A DNA stretch of 64,000 nt from Flavobacteriaceae bacterium (GCA_017857815.1 JAFMCL010000011.1:1-64000); one strand, 5' to 3'; numbered from the stretch's first letter, positions 28,079 to 36,850 are shown. A program made the numbers and translations. Notes: generated by a model from the letters alone, not told the origin.

Positions 28079-28765
28079 ATGAAAAAAAAAGTAATAAAAA
28101 TTTTATTGGTTGACGATGATCCGGATGTTATTGAAATTATCCGATTTAATTTAGATCAGGAAGGGTATAGTATTTCGACAGCAAGTGATGGCAAAAAGGC
28201 AATAGAAGAGGCTGACAGAGAACTTCCCCATTTAATCATCATGGATGTTATGATGCCCAATATGGATGGAATTGAAGCATGCGGATTGTTGCGAAAAGAC
28301 CCTCGTTTCAAAGAAACAATCATAATGTTTCTTACTGCACGAGGCGAGGATTATTCGCACGTAGCTGCTTTTGATGCAGGTGCAGATGATTATGTTACCA
28401 AACCGGTCAAACCAAAGATTTTGGTTTCTAAGGTAAAAGCACTTCTCCGGAGATTGAGGGATAAAGACGAAGAAAAATTACAGATAGGAAAACTGATAAT
28501 TGATAGGGAAGAGTATCAGGTCACTTTTGATGGTAAGGTTTTTTCACTGCCAAGAAAGGAATTTGAATTACTCTTCTTGTTGGCCTCTAAACCACAAAAA
28601 GTTATTAAAAGAGAAAAAATAATGGAAATCGTTTGGGGTAGTGAAGTTGTTGTGGGAGACCGAACCATTGATGTTCATATCAGAAAATTAAGAGAAAAAA
28701 TCGGTGATAAATATTTTAAAACGGTAAAAGGAGTTGGTTATAAATTTGTGCCACTTGACTTATAG
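28079..28765 (+). CDS. OmpR/PhoB-family response regulator
   Basis: 228 residues. Receiver domain with the acidic triad DDD (12-14), phosphoacceptor D56 in IIMDVMMPNMDG and the conserved lysine in DDYVTKPVKP. The C-terminal winged helix ends in VRKLREKI-type sequence (DVHIRKLREKIGD) and TVKGVGYKF. ATG 28079; the sensor kinase starts 5 bp after the stop. Confidence 0.96.
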   Translation: MKKKVIKILLVDDDPDVIEIIRFNLDQEGYSISTASDGKKAIEEADRELPHLIIMDVMMPNMDGIEACGLLRKDPRFKETIIMFLTARGEDYSHVAAFDAGADDYVTKPVKPKILVSKVKALLRRLRDKDEEKLQIGKLIIDREEYQVTFDGKVFSLPRKEFELLFLLASKPQKVIKREKIMEIVWGSEVVVGDRTIDVHIRKLREKIGDKYFKTVKGVGYKFVPLDL

Positions 28766-28770
28766 TATTT

Positions 28771-29814
28771 GTGTTTAGATTTAAGAATTATAAAATAGCA
28801 TTTAAGCTTTCGGTTCTCCTGATGACCGCCCTTCTTGTTGTTTTTGTTATTTTTTATTTTTTCAGCTCAGTTAAATTCACCTTTCAAGATGTTATGCTGG
28901 GATCGGTCTTAATTTTGCTGTTTTTTGTATTCTCGATTCTATTACTTCACCTTAAGATCGAACGTTCTATCCTAAGAAAGCTAAAGGGCATATATGATGA
29001 TCTTTCTCCTTCTGGTTTTTCTGAGAATAGCGAGGTAACCGAGTCCGATATGGAATCCTTAAAAGAAAGTCTTCGTCAATTTGCGGACGATAAAAAACTT
29101 GAAATTGAAGTGCTTAAAGACAAAGAAAGCTACAGGAAAGAGTTTATTGGAAACATATCTCATGAATTAAAAACTCCGCTATTCACAATTCAGGGTTATG
29201 TTTTAACGCTACTAGAAGGCGGTATAAATGATAAGGATTTAATAAAAAAGTACCTTAAAAGAACCGCCAAAGGAGTTGAGCGACTTGTATATATAGTTAA
29301 AGATTTGGACTTAATCACTCAGTTCGAATCTGGAATAAAATCCATTGAAAGAATTGATTTTGATATCATAAAATTGGTTGAAAATGTATTTGAACTTTTT
29401 GAAATGCAGGCCAATAAGAGTGAAATCATACTTTCATTTGAAAACACTAATTCCCAACCGATACTTGTAAATGCCGATGAAGAGAGAATTCAACAGGTGT
29501 TAACTAATTTGGTGATCAACTCGCTAAAATATGGAGTAAACAAAGGGACTACGGAGATTAGCATTCAAGACCTTAATGAGGAGAAAGTTATAGTGAGGGT
29601 TACGGACAATGGTGAGGGTATTGAGAGAGAACACCTACCAAGACTTTTTGAGCGTTTCTATAGGGTAGATAAATCCGGAAACAGAGACCAAGGAGGCTCA
29701 GGTTTGGGGCTGGCAATTGTCAAACACATTATTGAAGCACATAAAGAGAAAATATTTGTTGAAAGCTCACCTGGCGTTGGTTCGGAATTTTCGTTTACAC
29801 TTCAAAAGACTTAA
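28771..29814 (+). CDS. Sensor histidine kinase, partner of the OmpR-type regulator
   Basis: 347 residues from GTG 28771. Two N-terminal membrane helices (about 10-30 and 38-60) with almost no periplasmic loop suggest sensing within the membrane or through partners. Then a HisKA domain with H131 in NISHELKTPLF, and a HATPase domain with NLVINSLKYG, VTDNGEGI and GGSGLGLAIVKHI. The signal is unknown; the arrangement resembles PhoR-type kinases. Confidence 0.95.
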   Translation: MFRFKNYKIAFKLSVLLMTALLVVFVIFYFFSSVKFTFQDVMLGSVLILLFFVFSILLLHLKIERSILRKLKGIYDDLSPSGFSENSEVTESDMESLKESLRQFADDKKLEIEVLKDKESYRKEFIGNISHELKTPLFTIQGYVLTLLEGGINDKDLIKKYLKRTAKGVERLVYIVKDLDLITQFESGIKSIERIDFDIIKLVENVFELFEMQANKSEIILSFENTNSQPILVNADEERIQQVLTNLVINSLKYGVNKGTTEISIQDLNEEKVIVRVTDNGEGIEREHLPRLFERFYRVDKSGNRDQGGSGLGLAIVKHIIEAHKEKIFVESSPGVGSEFSFTLQKT

Positions 29815-29877
29815 AATTAAAATTCTTGAGTAATTTTAGAATTCAAAGCTCTATTTTCGTCCTAATAGATTATACCA

Positions 29878-30552
29878 GTGGGAAGCAAAAACAAATTAAG
29901 AAGATTTAAAGAGAATAGTACTTTCTCAAACGTTATTCAACCTGAAAGGGAAGATTTATTGCTAAACTCTTTTTCGCTTAAGGGCAAGTGGCATAGTAAA
30001 TATTTTAAAAACGATAATCCGATCACGCTCGAGTTAGGTTGTGGTAAAGGAGAGTATTCCGTTCATCTGGCGGAATTAAATCCTCAAAAAAACTATATAG
30101 GTATAGATACAAAAGGGGCTCGTTTTTGGAGAGGAGCAAAAACTGCATTAGAAAATGACCTTAATAATGTGGCATTTATTAGGGCACAAATTGAACTCAT
30201 TACACAACTTTTTGATAAAGGTGAGGTTGCTGAAATATGGATTACCTTTCCGGATCCTCAAATAAAATATAAGCGGACCAAGCATCGGTTGACTTGTCCA
30301 GAATTTTTAAATCAGTACAAACAAGTTCTTGTTCCAGACGGTGTTATGCATCTAAAAACAGACAGTGAATTCCTTCATGGGTACACCCTTGGGATATTGA
30401 ATGATAGCGCTTATGAGATATTATATGCCCATCACAATATATATAATAATGATTATTCTCCTACTGAGGCCACTGCGGTTCAAACGTTTTATGAAAAGAT
30501 GTTTCTTAAAGAAGGAAAGCCGATAACTTACACTCAATTTAAATTTAAATAG
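29878..30552 (+). CDS. trmB: tRNA (guanine-N7-)-methyltransferase
   Basis: Methylates G46 of tRNAs with SAM. The 224 residues start at GTG 29878 (MGSKNKLRRF). LELGCGKGEYSVHLA is the SAM-binding loop, and EIWITFPDPQIKYKRTKHRL is the TrmB signature containing the catalytic-region aspartate. Its TAG stop shares a base with the GTG of the next gene. Confidence 0.96.
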   Translation: MGSKNKLRRFKENSTFSNVIQPEREDLLLNSFSLKGKWHSKYFKNDNPITLELGCGKGEYSVHLAELNPQKNYIGIDTKGARFWRGAKTALENDLNNVAFIRAQIELITQLFDKGEVAEIWITFPDPQIKYKRTKHRLTCPEFLNQYKQVLVPDGVMHLKTDSEFLHGYTLGILNDSAYEILYAHHNIYNNDYSPTEATAVQTFYEKMFLKEGKPITYTQFKFK

Positions 30553-30893
30553 TGTCTAATTTTTTTAGTAATGTTTATGAAGTAGTCAAGAAAATACCAG
30601 AAGGTTATGTTACCTCTTATGGAGCAATCGCAACATATTTGGGCGCGCCTCAAAGCGCCAGAATGGTGGGTTGGGCCATGAACGCTTCCCATAACTTACC
30701 TGATATTCCTGCTCACAGAGTGGTGAATAGAAACGGGCTTTTATCGGGTAAACTACATTTTTCTGGCACCAATTTAATGCAGCAGCTTCTGGAGAATGAA
30801 GGGCTAACAATTAAGGATAATCAAATTCTTAATTTTAAGGATTTTTTTTGGAATCCATCGCTTCACCTACCTCCCCTTGAATTTGATTTGTAA
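30552..30893 (+). CDS. Alkyltransferase-like protein (MGMT family, no active-site Cys)
   Basis: 113 residues matching the DNA-binding domain of O6-alkylguanine-DNA alkyltransferase: VTSYGAIATYLG, SARMVGWAMNA and a C-terminal wing. The active-site PCHRV is IPAHRVV here, with alanine at residue 54 in place of the alkyl-accepting cysteine, as in alkyltransferase-like (ATL) proteins that flag O6-alkylguanine for nucleotide excision repair. It starts at GTG 30552, overlapping trmB by 1 bp. Repair-flagging is inferred from the family. Confidence 0.9.
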   Translation: MSNFFSNVYEVVKKIPEGYVTSYGAIATYLGAPQSARMVGWAMNASHNLPDIPAHRVVNRNGLLSGKLHFSGTNLMQQLLENEGLTIKDNQILNFKDFFWNPSLHLPPLEFDL

Positions 30894-30895
30894 AC

Positions 30896-30926
30896 TTTTG
30901 TTTCCAAGCAGATTGGAGTATATTTG
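30896..30926 (+). promoter_or_regulatory. Bacteroidota promoter of the Mrp-ferredoxin operon
   Basis: TTTTG (30896-30900) and TATATTTG (30919-30926) are separated by 18 bp, a near-ideal -33/-7 pair. ATG 30955 follows with an AAGAAGG purine stretch about 10 bp before it, one of the few Shine-Dalgarno-like sites in this window. Confidence 0.75.
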
Positions 30927-30954
30927 TAAGCTCATTTAAAGAAGGTATTATCAA

Positions 30955-32085
30955 ATGAAAATCAATAAAAATGATGTTGTTGCGGTTTTAAAAACGATTA
31001 GTGCACCAGGCGAAGGAGAAAATATAATAGACAGTGGAGCGATCACTAACATAATGATATTCGGAGATCAAATCGACTTGGATGTAACCTTGGCAAATCC
31101 CAGTCTCCAAGCTAGAAAAAAATTAGAGGTTACCATTTTGGAAGTCCTTCACCAAAAGGTTTATGAAAAAGCAAAAATTAAAATCAACACTAAAGTAAGT
31201 ACACCGCCGCCTGCTGCCGAACCTATCAAAGGAAAGTCGATACCAGGGATTGATTCTATCATTGCAATATCTTCCGGTAAAGGAGGTGTAGGAAAGTCCA
31301 CAATAACTGCCAACATCGCAATAACCCTTTCGAAAATGGGTTGTAAAGTAGGGATTCTTGATGCAGATATTTATGGCCCCTCTATTCCAACAATGTTTGA
31401 CATGGAAGGCGCAAGGCCAATGTCAATAAACATTGATGGGAAATCAAAAATGGAGCCCATTGAAAACTATGGAGTTAAAGTGCTTTCCATAGGGTTTTTT
31501 ACAAAACCTGATCAGGCAGTTATTTGGCGAGGACCGATGGCAGCCAAAGCTCTTAATCAAATGATTTTTGATGCCGCTTGGGGTGAACTTGATTTCTTAC
31601 TGGTTGATTTGCCTCCAGGTACGGGAGATATTCATTTAAGCATTGTTCAGTCTTTACCCCTTACTGGTGCAGTGGTCATAAGTACGCCGCAAAATGTTGC
31701 TCTTGCAGATGCTCGTAAAGGAATTGCGATGTTTGCCCAAGACAGCATAAGCGTTCCTTTGTTAGGGATTATTGAAAACATGGCTTATTTCACACCAGAA
31801 GAATTGCCAAACAATAAATATTATATCTTTGGAAAAGAAGGAGCAGAAAATCTGGCCAAAGACAAAGATGTTCCATTTTTGGGAGCTTTGCCCCTTGTTC
31901 AAAGTATAAGAGAAGCTGCAGATGTTGGAAGACCAGCAGCATTACAGGATGGCACTGAAATTGAGAAATCTTTAGTTAAAGTGACTCAGAATTTGGTCGC
32001 ACAATTGTTAAAAAGAAACACGACCTTGCCCCCAACAAAAGCTGTGGAAATCACCAATATGGTGGGCTGTTCAGCCATAAAATAA
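30955..32085 (+). CDS. Mrp/NBP35-type P-loop ATPase, Fe-S carrier
   Basis: ATPase of the Mrp/ApbC family, believed to carry Fe-S clusters to target proteins. The 376 residues have an N-terminal DUF59/MIP18-like domain (1-85), a Pro-rich linker, then the deviant P-loop GKGGVGKST at 108-116, DADIYGPSIPTMF and LVDLPPGTGDIHLS. The CxxC that many family members carry after ENM is absent (ENMAYFTPEELPNN), so cluster binding may use other residues. NifU-domain, reductase and ferredoxin genes follow in the same operon. Confidence 0.93.
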   Translation: MKINKNDVVAVLKTISAPGEGENIIDSGAITNIMIFGDQIDLDVTLANPSLQARKKLEVTILEVLHQKVYEKAKIKINTKVSTPPPAAEPIKGKSIPGIDSIIAISSGKGGVGKSTITANIAITLSKMGCKVGILDADIYGPSIPTMFDMEGARPMSINIDGKSKMEPIENYGVKVLSIGFFTKPDQAVIWRGPMAAKALNQMIFDAAWGELDFLLVDLPPGTGDIHLSIVQSLPLTGAVVISTPQNVALADARKGIAMFAQDSISVPLLGIIENMAYFTPEELPNNKYYIFGKEGAENLAKDKDVPFLGALPLVQSIREAADVGRPAALQDGTEIEKSLVKVTQNLVAQLLKRNTTLPPTKAVEITNMVGCSAIK

Positions 32086-32089
32086 AACT

Positions 32090-32332
32090 ATGAACTCAAA
32101 AAAAATTAGAGAAAAAGTTCTTATCGCACTAGAGGAAATACGTCCTTTTCTTGAATCTGATGGTGGGGACATCTCTTTGGTGTCTATTGATGAAGATAAA
32201 ATAGTAAATGTTCAACTTCACGGTGCATGTGTTTCCTGCACGGTCAATCAAATGACCCTCAAATCAGGGGTGGAGATGACCATTAAAAAGTATGTTCCAC
32301 AAATCGAAAAAGTTGTAAGCATAACGCCCTAG
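32090..32332 (+). CDS. NifU-type C-terminal domain protein (Fe-S scaffold)
   Basis: 80 residues forming only the NifU C-terminal (Nfu) domain: RPFLESDGGDISLVSI followed by the cluster-binding CVSC (C47 and C50) in GACVSCTVNQMTLK. Nfu proteins hold and pass on 4Fe-4S clusters as dimers. It lies 4 bp after the mrp-like gene. Confidence 0.94.
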   Translation: MNSKKIREKVLIALEEIRPFLESDGGDISLVSIDEDKIVNVQLHGACVSCTVNQMTLKSGVEMTIKKYVPQIEKVVSITP

Positions 32333-32336
32333 TTCA

Positions 32337-33389
32337 ATGGTAAAAACGGATATTATTATTATTGGCGCAGGACCGACAGGCTTATTCGCTGTTTTTGAAG
32401 CTGGTTTACTTAAATTAAAATGTCATTTAATAGATTCACTCCCAATTCCAGGGGGGCAATGTTCAGAGATTTACCCAAAAAAACCCATCTATGACATTCC
32501 TTCTCAGCCCGAGATTTTGGCAGGGGATTTAGTGGACAACTTGATGAAGCAAATCAGTCCTTTTCAACCGGGCTTTACCTTGGGTGAGTGTGCTCAAACT
32601 ATTGAAAAAAACTCATCTGGCGATTTTATTGTTACCACAGACAAAGGGACAAAGCATCAAGCACCTATAGTAGCTATAGCAGGAGGTTTGGGGACTTTTG
32701 AGCCGAGAAAGCCCAATTTAGCTAATCTTGAAAAGTTTGAAAACCATGGGGTTGACTACATGATTAAAGATCCTGAAAAATATCGTAACAAGAAAGTTAT
32801 TATTGCTGGTGGAGGAGATTCGGCATTAGATTGGACTATTTTTTTAGCGAATATTGCTAAAGAAGTCACTTTGATTCACCGAAGAGATGAATTTCGTGGT
32901 GCGTTAGACTCGGTTGAAAAAGTCCAAAAATTAAAAGATGACAATAAAGTTAAATTAATTACACCCGCAGAGGTTACTGAACTTAACGGGCAGGATTTTT
33001 TAGAGTCAATTGTTGTGTCTAATGAAGGAGAGATAAAGACGGTTATGGCGGATTATTTCATCCCACTTTTTGGGTTAACACCCAAGCTAGGTCCAATCGC
33101 AGGTTGGGGTTTAGAAATTGAAAAGAATGCAATCAAGGTTAATAATAGCTTAGATTATCAAACCAATATCCCGGGAATCTATGCCATCGGGGATGTAAAT
33201 ACTTACGCAGGCAAGTTAAAACTCATTCTTTGTGGCTTCCATGAAGCCACCCTAATGTGTCAAAGTGCTTTTCAAAGGATTTATCCTGATAAAAAAAACA
33301 TATTAAAGTACACTACTGTTAGTGGTGTATCTGGCTTTGATGGGAGTAGAAAAGAAGCCAAGAAATCTACAATTAAAGCAATTAAATAG
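32337..33389 (+). CDS. Thioredoxin reductase-like ferredoxin-NADP+ reductase
   Basis: 350-residue FAD/NAD(P) flavoprotein. FAD-binding loop GAGPTGLFA (8-16 region), second dinucleotide fold IIAGGGDSALDWT, and the late GIYAIGDVNTYAGKLKLI. It lacks the CxxC redox motif of thioredoxin reductases, as in the TrxR-like ferredoxin-NADP+ reductases of Bacillus and green sulfur bacteria. The adjacent ferredoxin gene, 2 bp downstream, is the likely partner. Confidence 0.9.
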   Translation: MVKTDIIIIGAGPTGLFAVFEAGLLKLKCHLIDSLPIPGGQCSEIYPKKPIYDIPSQPEILAGDLVDNLMKQISPFQPGFTLGECAQTIEKNSSGDFIVTTDKGTKHQAPIVAIAGGLGTFEPRKPNLANLEKFENHGVDYMIKDPEKYRNKKVIIAGGGDSALDWTIFLANIAKEVTLIHRRDEFRGALDSVEKVQKLKDDNKVKLITPAEVTELNGQDFLESIVVSNEGEIKTVMADYFIPLFGLTPKLGPIAGWGLEIEKNAIKVNNSLDYQTNIPGIYAIGDVNTYAGKLKLILCGFHEATLMCQSAFQRIYPDKKNILKYTTVSGVSGFDGSRKEAKKSTIKAIK

Positions 33390-33391
33390 AT

Positions 33392-33712
33392 ATGAATCAA
33401 GACATTTCAATCACCGTTATTGACAGAGAGGGGAAATCACACGAACTGATAGCCCCTACGGATATGGCAATGAACCTTATGGAAGTTTGTAAAGCTTATG
33501 AGCTCCCTGTTGAAGGCACTTGTGGTGGTATGGCGATGTGTGCATCTTGTCAATGCTATTTAGTGAGTGATCATGATTTACCTGAAAAATCTGATGACGA
33601 AGAAGCCATGCTATCTGAGGCTTTTTACGTAAAAGAAAACAGCCGATTGGGGTGTCAAATTCATATGTCAAAAGCACTTGAAGGGCTTACCGTGGAGTTA
33701 GCTCCAGAATAA
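33392..33712 (+). CDS. 2Fe-2S ferredoxin
   Basis: 106-residue adrenodoxin-type ferredoxin. The cluster ligands are C44, C50, C53 (EGTCGGMAMCASC) and C88 (RLGCQI). Acidic residues around 60-75 could dock a reductase. Last gene of the Mrp-Nfu-FNR-ferredoxin operon, which suggests that these electrons serve Fe-S cluster assembly or maturation; that role is inference. Confidence 0.94.
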   Translation: MNQDISITVIDREGKSHELIAPTDMAMNLMEVCKAYELPVEGTCGGMAMCASCQCYLVSDHDLPEKSDDEEAMLSEAFYVKENSRLGCQIHMSKALEGLTVELAPE

Positions 33713-33796
33713 ATTAGTCTTAGATTATTTAAAGAAAATATTGTAAGAAAACTCCTTCATTTTTGATTTTTTCGCCATTAGGTTTATCAGAAAATA

Positions 33797-34216
33797 TTAT
33801 TTTTCTTGATCCAATTTTTTATGAGTCCAACCGATCAATGCTCCGGCAATACCATAATAGAAAATACTCCAAACAGCATCCACCAAAGAAGCTTGGAGGT
33901 CCATTAGGTTTGCAGTTGCATAGTAGACAAGACCAATTCCGAATCCAACAAAAAAACCGATCAAAGCGCCGAAATTAAAACCTGATTTTAGGCCGTAGTT
34001 TCCGATCGACCACTTGCCGTAAAGCAAAGAAACCACATACGACTGAAACAAAACGCCAAAGGCAATAAATTCCAATCTAACTTTTGCTTCAAAAGGCATG
34101 TTTATCATATGATTTGAAAAATAATTTATGGCAATGATATCGTAGAAACACCAGCCACCAAAAAAGAGAAAAATGAAACCGATGAAGGTTCCTGCTAAAG
34201 TTAATTTTGAAAACAT
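33797..34216 (-). CDS. Uncharacterised four-helix membrane protein
   Basis: 139 residues with four membrane segments (about 7-28, 48-66, 80-102 and 110-130) and a Lys-rich C-terminus (THKKLDQEK). The spacing of helices and glycines resembles small DUF1761-like membrane proteins, but I cannot assign it firmly. ATG 34216. It converges on the ferredoxin gene and precedes no same-strand gene closely. Confidence 0.75.
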   Translation of the reverse strand: MFSKLTLAGTFIGFIFLFFGGWCFYDIIAINYFSNHMINMPFEAKVRLEFIAFGVLFQSYVVSLLYGKWSIGNYGLKSGFNFGALIGFFVGFGIGLVYYATANLMDLQASLVDAVWSIFYYGIAGALIGWTHKKLDQEK

Positions 34217-34272
34217 AATGTTAAGGTTTGAGTTGAACGCTAATTTATAAAAACACTTTGAAATTGACTTTT

Positions 34273-34755
34273 TTACAAGTAGTTTAGGACTACGATTGCT
34301 GCATTAAGCAATGTCGCAAAAGCGACCCATGCCAAATAAGGGTAGAGCAATTGAGCCGAAAATAAATCAACCATTTTAAACCATTTGATCGAACGCTCAA
34401 TTAAAACTAACAGTATTATAATCACAATGAGTCCCAGAACAGAGTTTTTTAATCCAAAAAACACCAGAGACCAAAGACCATTGAAAATCAGTTGAAATCC
34501 AAAGTGGTATATGGCAGTTTTTCCCCAACGGTGATGAAGCCCAAAAAACCAAATTCGACCAATAGCAATTCCCATTAACAAATAGAGTAAAGTCCAAACA
34601 GGAGCAAACAGCCAATTGGGAGGATTGAAAAAAGGTTTTTTCAGGGTTGGATACCAAGTATCGACCGAAATCCGAGTGGCCATACTTGAAAAGTAACCCA
34701 CGGCAAGACAGATTAAAACACCAATTAAAACGTGAAATAATAATTTTCGTCGCAT
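34273..34755 (-). CDS. tspO: TspO/MBR family protein
   Basis: 160-residue tryptophan-rich membrane protein with five helices; TspO members bind porphyrins and are tied to stress and tetrapyrrole responses. Signatures: WYPTLKKPFFNPPNWLFAPV, WTLLYLLMGIAIGRIW and FQLIFNGLWSLVFFG. I choose ATG 34755; an in-frame TTG two codons upstream is less likely. A -7 box ends only 3 bp before the ATG. Confidence 0.95.
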   Translation of the reverse strand: MRRKLLFHVLIGVLICLAVGYFSSMATRISVDTWYPTLKKPFFNPPNWLFAPVWTLLYLLMGIAIGRIWFFGLHHRWGKTAIYHFGFQLIFNGLWSLVFFGLKNSVLGLIVIIILLVLIERSIKWFKMVDLFSAQLLYPYLAWVAFATLLNAAIVVLNYL

Positions 34756-34758
34756 ACT

Positions 34759-34766
34759 CAAAGCTA
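34759..34766 (-). promoter_or_regulatory. -7 box (TAGCTTTG) abutting the tspO start
   Basis: Perfect TAnnTTTG on the minus strand, 3 bp upstream of ATG 34755. If used, transcription would begin at or inside the start codon. I see no good -33 element, so it may be chance. Confidence 0.3.
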
Positions 34767-34815
34767 ACCCAAATAATTAAGTTTTTATTGCTTTTCAATA
34801 AGAAGTTCAAAAGCT

Positions 34816-34823
34816 TATCTTTG
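34816..34823 (+). promoter_or_regulatory. -7 box (TATCTTTG) of the mvaD operon
   Basis: Perfect TAnnTTTG, 6 bp upstream of ATG 34830, implying a leader of about two bases. A TTG at 34788-34790 is 25 bp upstream, a little far for -33. Confidence 0.5.
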
Positions 34824-34829
34824 CATTCG

Positions 34830-35903
34830 ATGGAGGAAAAAAATTTTATTTTTAAGTCTAGTTCAGCTATAAATCACCGTGCTACTTGGCAAGCACCCAG
34901 TAATATTGCATTGGTTAAATATTGGGGGAAACACGGGGATCAGCTTCCTAAAAACCCATCAATTAGCTTCACGCTTTCTAAATGCGTAACAACTACCACA
35001 GTTGAATTTACTCCTCGTTTGTCTGAAAATGATCCTTGGTTTTCATTTCTATTTGAAAATAAAGAACAAGTGAATTTTCATCCAAAAATTAAACAATTCT
35101 TAGATCGAATTTCAATATACATGCCAGGGATAAAATTTCAACGCATGTCGATTAGCAGTAGTAATTCCTTCCCTCATAGCAGTGGAATTGCTTCATCAGC
35201 TTCAGCGATGGCTGCCCTAGCTTTGTGTCTTATGGATTGGGAAAAAAAATCAAACCCAGTGCTTAGTGACAGTCTATTTAAAACCAAAGCTTCTTTTTTA
35301 GCAAGACTAGGCTCAGGAAGTGCTGCAAGAAGTATCGAAGGGCCTTTAACTATTTGGGGTGAAAATGCCACATTTAAAAACAGTACGGACATTTATGCTG
35401 TGCCATTGACCTCTAAAGTTCATGATGTTTTCTATAATTTTCAGGATACCATTTTAATTGTTGACCGAGGCACTAAAAAAGTGAGCAGCAGCCTTGGACA
35501 TCAGCTTATGAATGGACACCCTTTTGCTGAAAACAGATTCCTACAAGCCAATGATAATTGTGAACTTCTCAGTAAAATCCTTGTAAATGGAGATTTAGAT
35601 GCTTTTATAGAAGTCGTTGAATCCGAAGCCCTCACTTTGCATTCCATGATGATGACCTCTAGTCCGAGGTTTATTTTAATGCAGCCCAACACCCTAACTG
35701 TAATTAATAAAATTTGGGATTTTAGAGCAGCTACGCAACTTCCATTGTGCTTTACTTTAGATGCAGGAGCGAATGTACACTTGCTCTATCCAGAAACGCA
35801 TGCACCAGCCATTAAGATTTTTATTCAAGAAGAATTATCACAGCATTGTGAAGCCGGACAATTTATTGAAGATCAAGTTGGTCAGGGGGCAAAAAAACTT
35901 TAA
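34830..35903 (+). CDS. mvaD: Diphosphomevalonate decarboxylase
   Basis: GHMP-kinase-fold enzyme making isopentenyl diphosphate from mevalonate diphosphate. I start at ATG 34830 (357 residues); the open frame continues upstream across the tspO promoter without homology. Signatures: APSNIALVKYWGKHG near the N-terminus, the ATP loop HSSGIASSASAMAALAL, and GSGSAARSIEGPLTIW. It starts a four-gene run with a second GHMP kinase, a prenyltransferase and a pseudouridine synthase homologue. Confidence 0.95.
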   Translation: MEEKNFIFKSSSAINHRATWQAPSNIALVKYWGKHGDQLPKNPSISFTLSKCVTTTTVEFTPRLSENDPWFSFLFENKEQVNFHPKIKQFLDRISIYMPGIKFQRMSISSSNSFPHSSGIASSASAMAALALCLMDWEKKSNPVLSDSLFKTKASFLARLGSGSAARSIEGPLTIWGENATFKNSTDIYAVPLTSKVHDVFYNFQDTILIVDRGTKKVSSSLGHQLMNGHPFAENRFLQANDNCELLSKILVNGDLDAFIEVVESEALTLHSMMMTSSPRFILMQPNTLTVINKIWDFRAATQLPLCFTLDAGANVHLLYPETHAPAIKIFIQEELSQHCEAGQFIEDQVGQGAKKL

Positions 35904-35912
35904 TTTAGATTT

Positions 35913-36842
35913 ATGAAAGGTCCACTTTTTTACGCTAAAATTTTACTTTTTGGAGAATATGGAATTATTAAGGATTCAAAAGGACTTTCTATACCTTACA
36001 ATTTTTTCAGAGGCGCTTTAAAAATCCCCCAATCTGAAACAGAAATCACAAAAAAATCTCACTCAAAACTCCTTTCTTTTGCTGACTATCTTAGAACAAT
36101 AGATTCCAAAATAGTTTCTTTTGATTGGACGAGTATAGAAAAAGATTTATCCAAAAAATTATTTTTTGACAGTAGTATACCCCAAGGGTATGGAGTAGGA
36201 AGTAGTGGAGCACTTGTTGCGGCTTTTTATGACCGTTATGCTGCTGACAAAATTACTGTCCTAGAAAACTTGACTACTGAGAAACTTCAAAAGCTTAAAG
36301 TTGTATTTTCAACTATGGAATCTTTTTTTCATGGAAAATCCTCCGGCTTAGATCCTTTAAATAGTTACTTAAGTTTGCCTTTGTTGATTCATTCTAGCGA
36401 AAAGATTGAAACAACGGGGATTCCTTCTCAAAATCTAGAAGGGAAAGGTGCCGTTTTTTTACTAGATAGCGGCGTTTTAGGAGAAACTGCGCCAATGGTA
36501 TCCTTGTTTTTTGAAAACATGAAAGACGAAGGTTTTAGTAAAATGATGCGAGATCAATTTACCACGACAACGGACAAATGTGTTGAAGATTTTTTGAATG
36601 GAAACATTAAGTCACTATTTAAAAATATTAAATCTTTATCCTCTTTAGTTCTTAATAATTTCAAGCCGATGATTCCAAATCATTTTCATGAGCTTTGGAA
36701 AAGGGGAATTGACTCCAATGCTTATTTTCTCAAGCTCTGTGGGTCAGGAGGTGGAGGCTACATGCTTGGATTTACAGAAGACTTCGCGGCAGCATCCAAG
36801 GAGCTCGAAGGACATCGTTTGGAAGTGGTTTATCACTTTTAA
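35913..36842 (+). CDS. GHMP kinase, probable mevalonate kinase
   Basis: 309 residues. YAKILLFGEYGIIKDSKGL is the N-terminal mevalonate-kinase-type motif, IPQGYGVGSSGALVAAF the ATP-binding motif 2, and KLCGSGGGGYMLGF the C-terminal motif 3. Position between mvaD and a UbiA enzyme supports mevalonate kinase; phosphomevalonate kinase is the alternative. 9 bp after mvaD. Confidence 0.88.
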   Translation: MKGPLFYAKILLFGEYGIIKDSKGLSIPYNFFRGALKIPQSETEITKKSHSKLLSFADYLRTIDSKIVSFDWTSIEKDLSKKLFFDSSIPQGYGVGSSGALVAAFYDRYAADKITVLENLTTEKLQKLKVVFSTMESFFHGKSSGLDPLNSYLSLPLLIHSSEKIETTGIPSQNLEGKGAVFLLDSGVLGETAPMVSLFFENMKDEGFSKMMRDQFTTTTDKCVEDFLNGNIKSLFKNIKSLSSLVLNNFKPMIPNHFHELWKRGIDSNAYFLKLCGSGGGGYMLGFTEDFAAASKELEGHRLEVVYHF

Positions 36843-36850
36843 AGCCTGCC

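Noticed and set aside
33763-33978. Plus-strand frame inside the uncharacterised membrane protein gene
   Set aside because: Composition is that of a shadow frame; the opposite strand encodes a coherent four-helix protein.
34647-34829. Upstream extension of the mvaD frame on the plus strand
   Set aside because: It covers the tspO 5' region and the TATCTTTG box; family sequence begins after ATG 34830.
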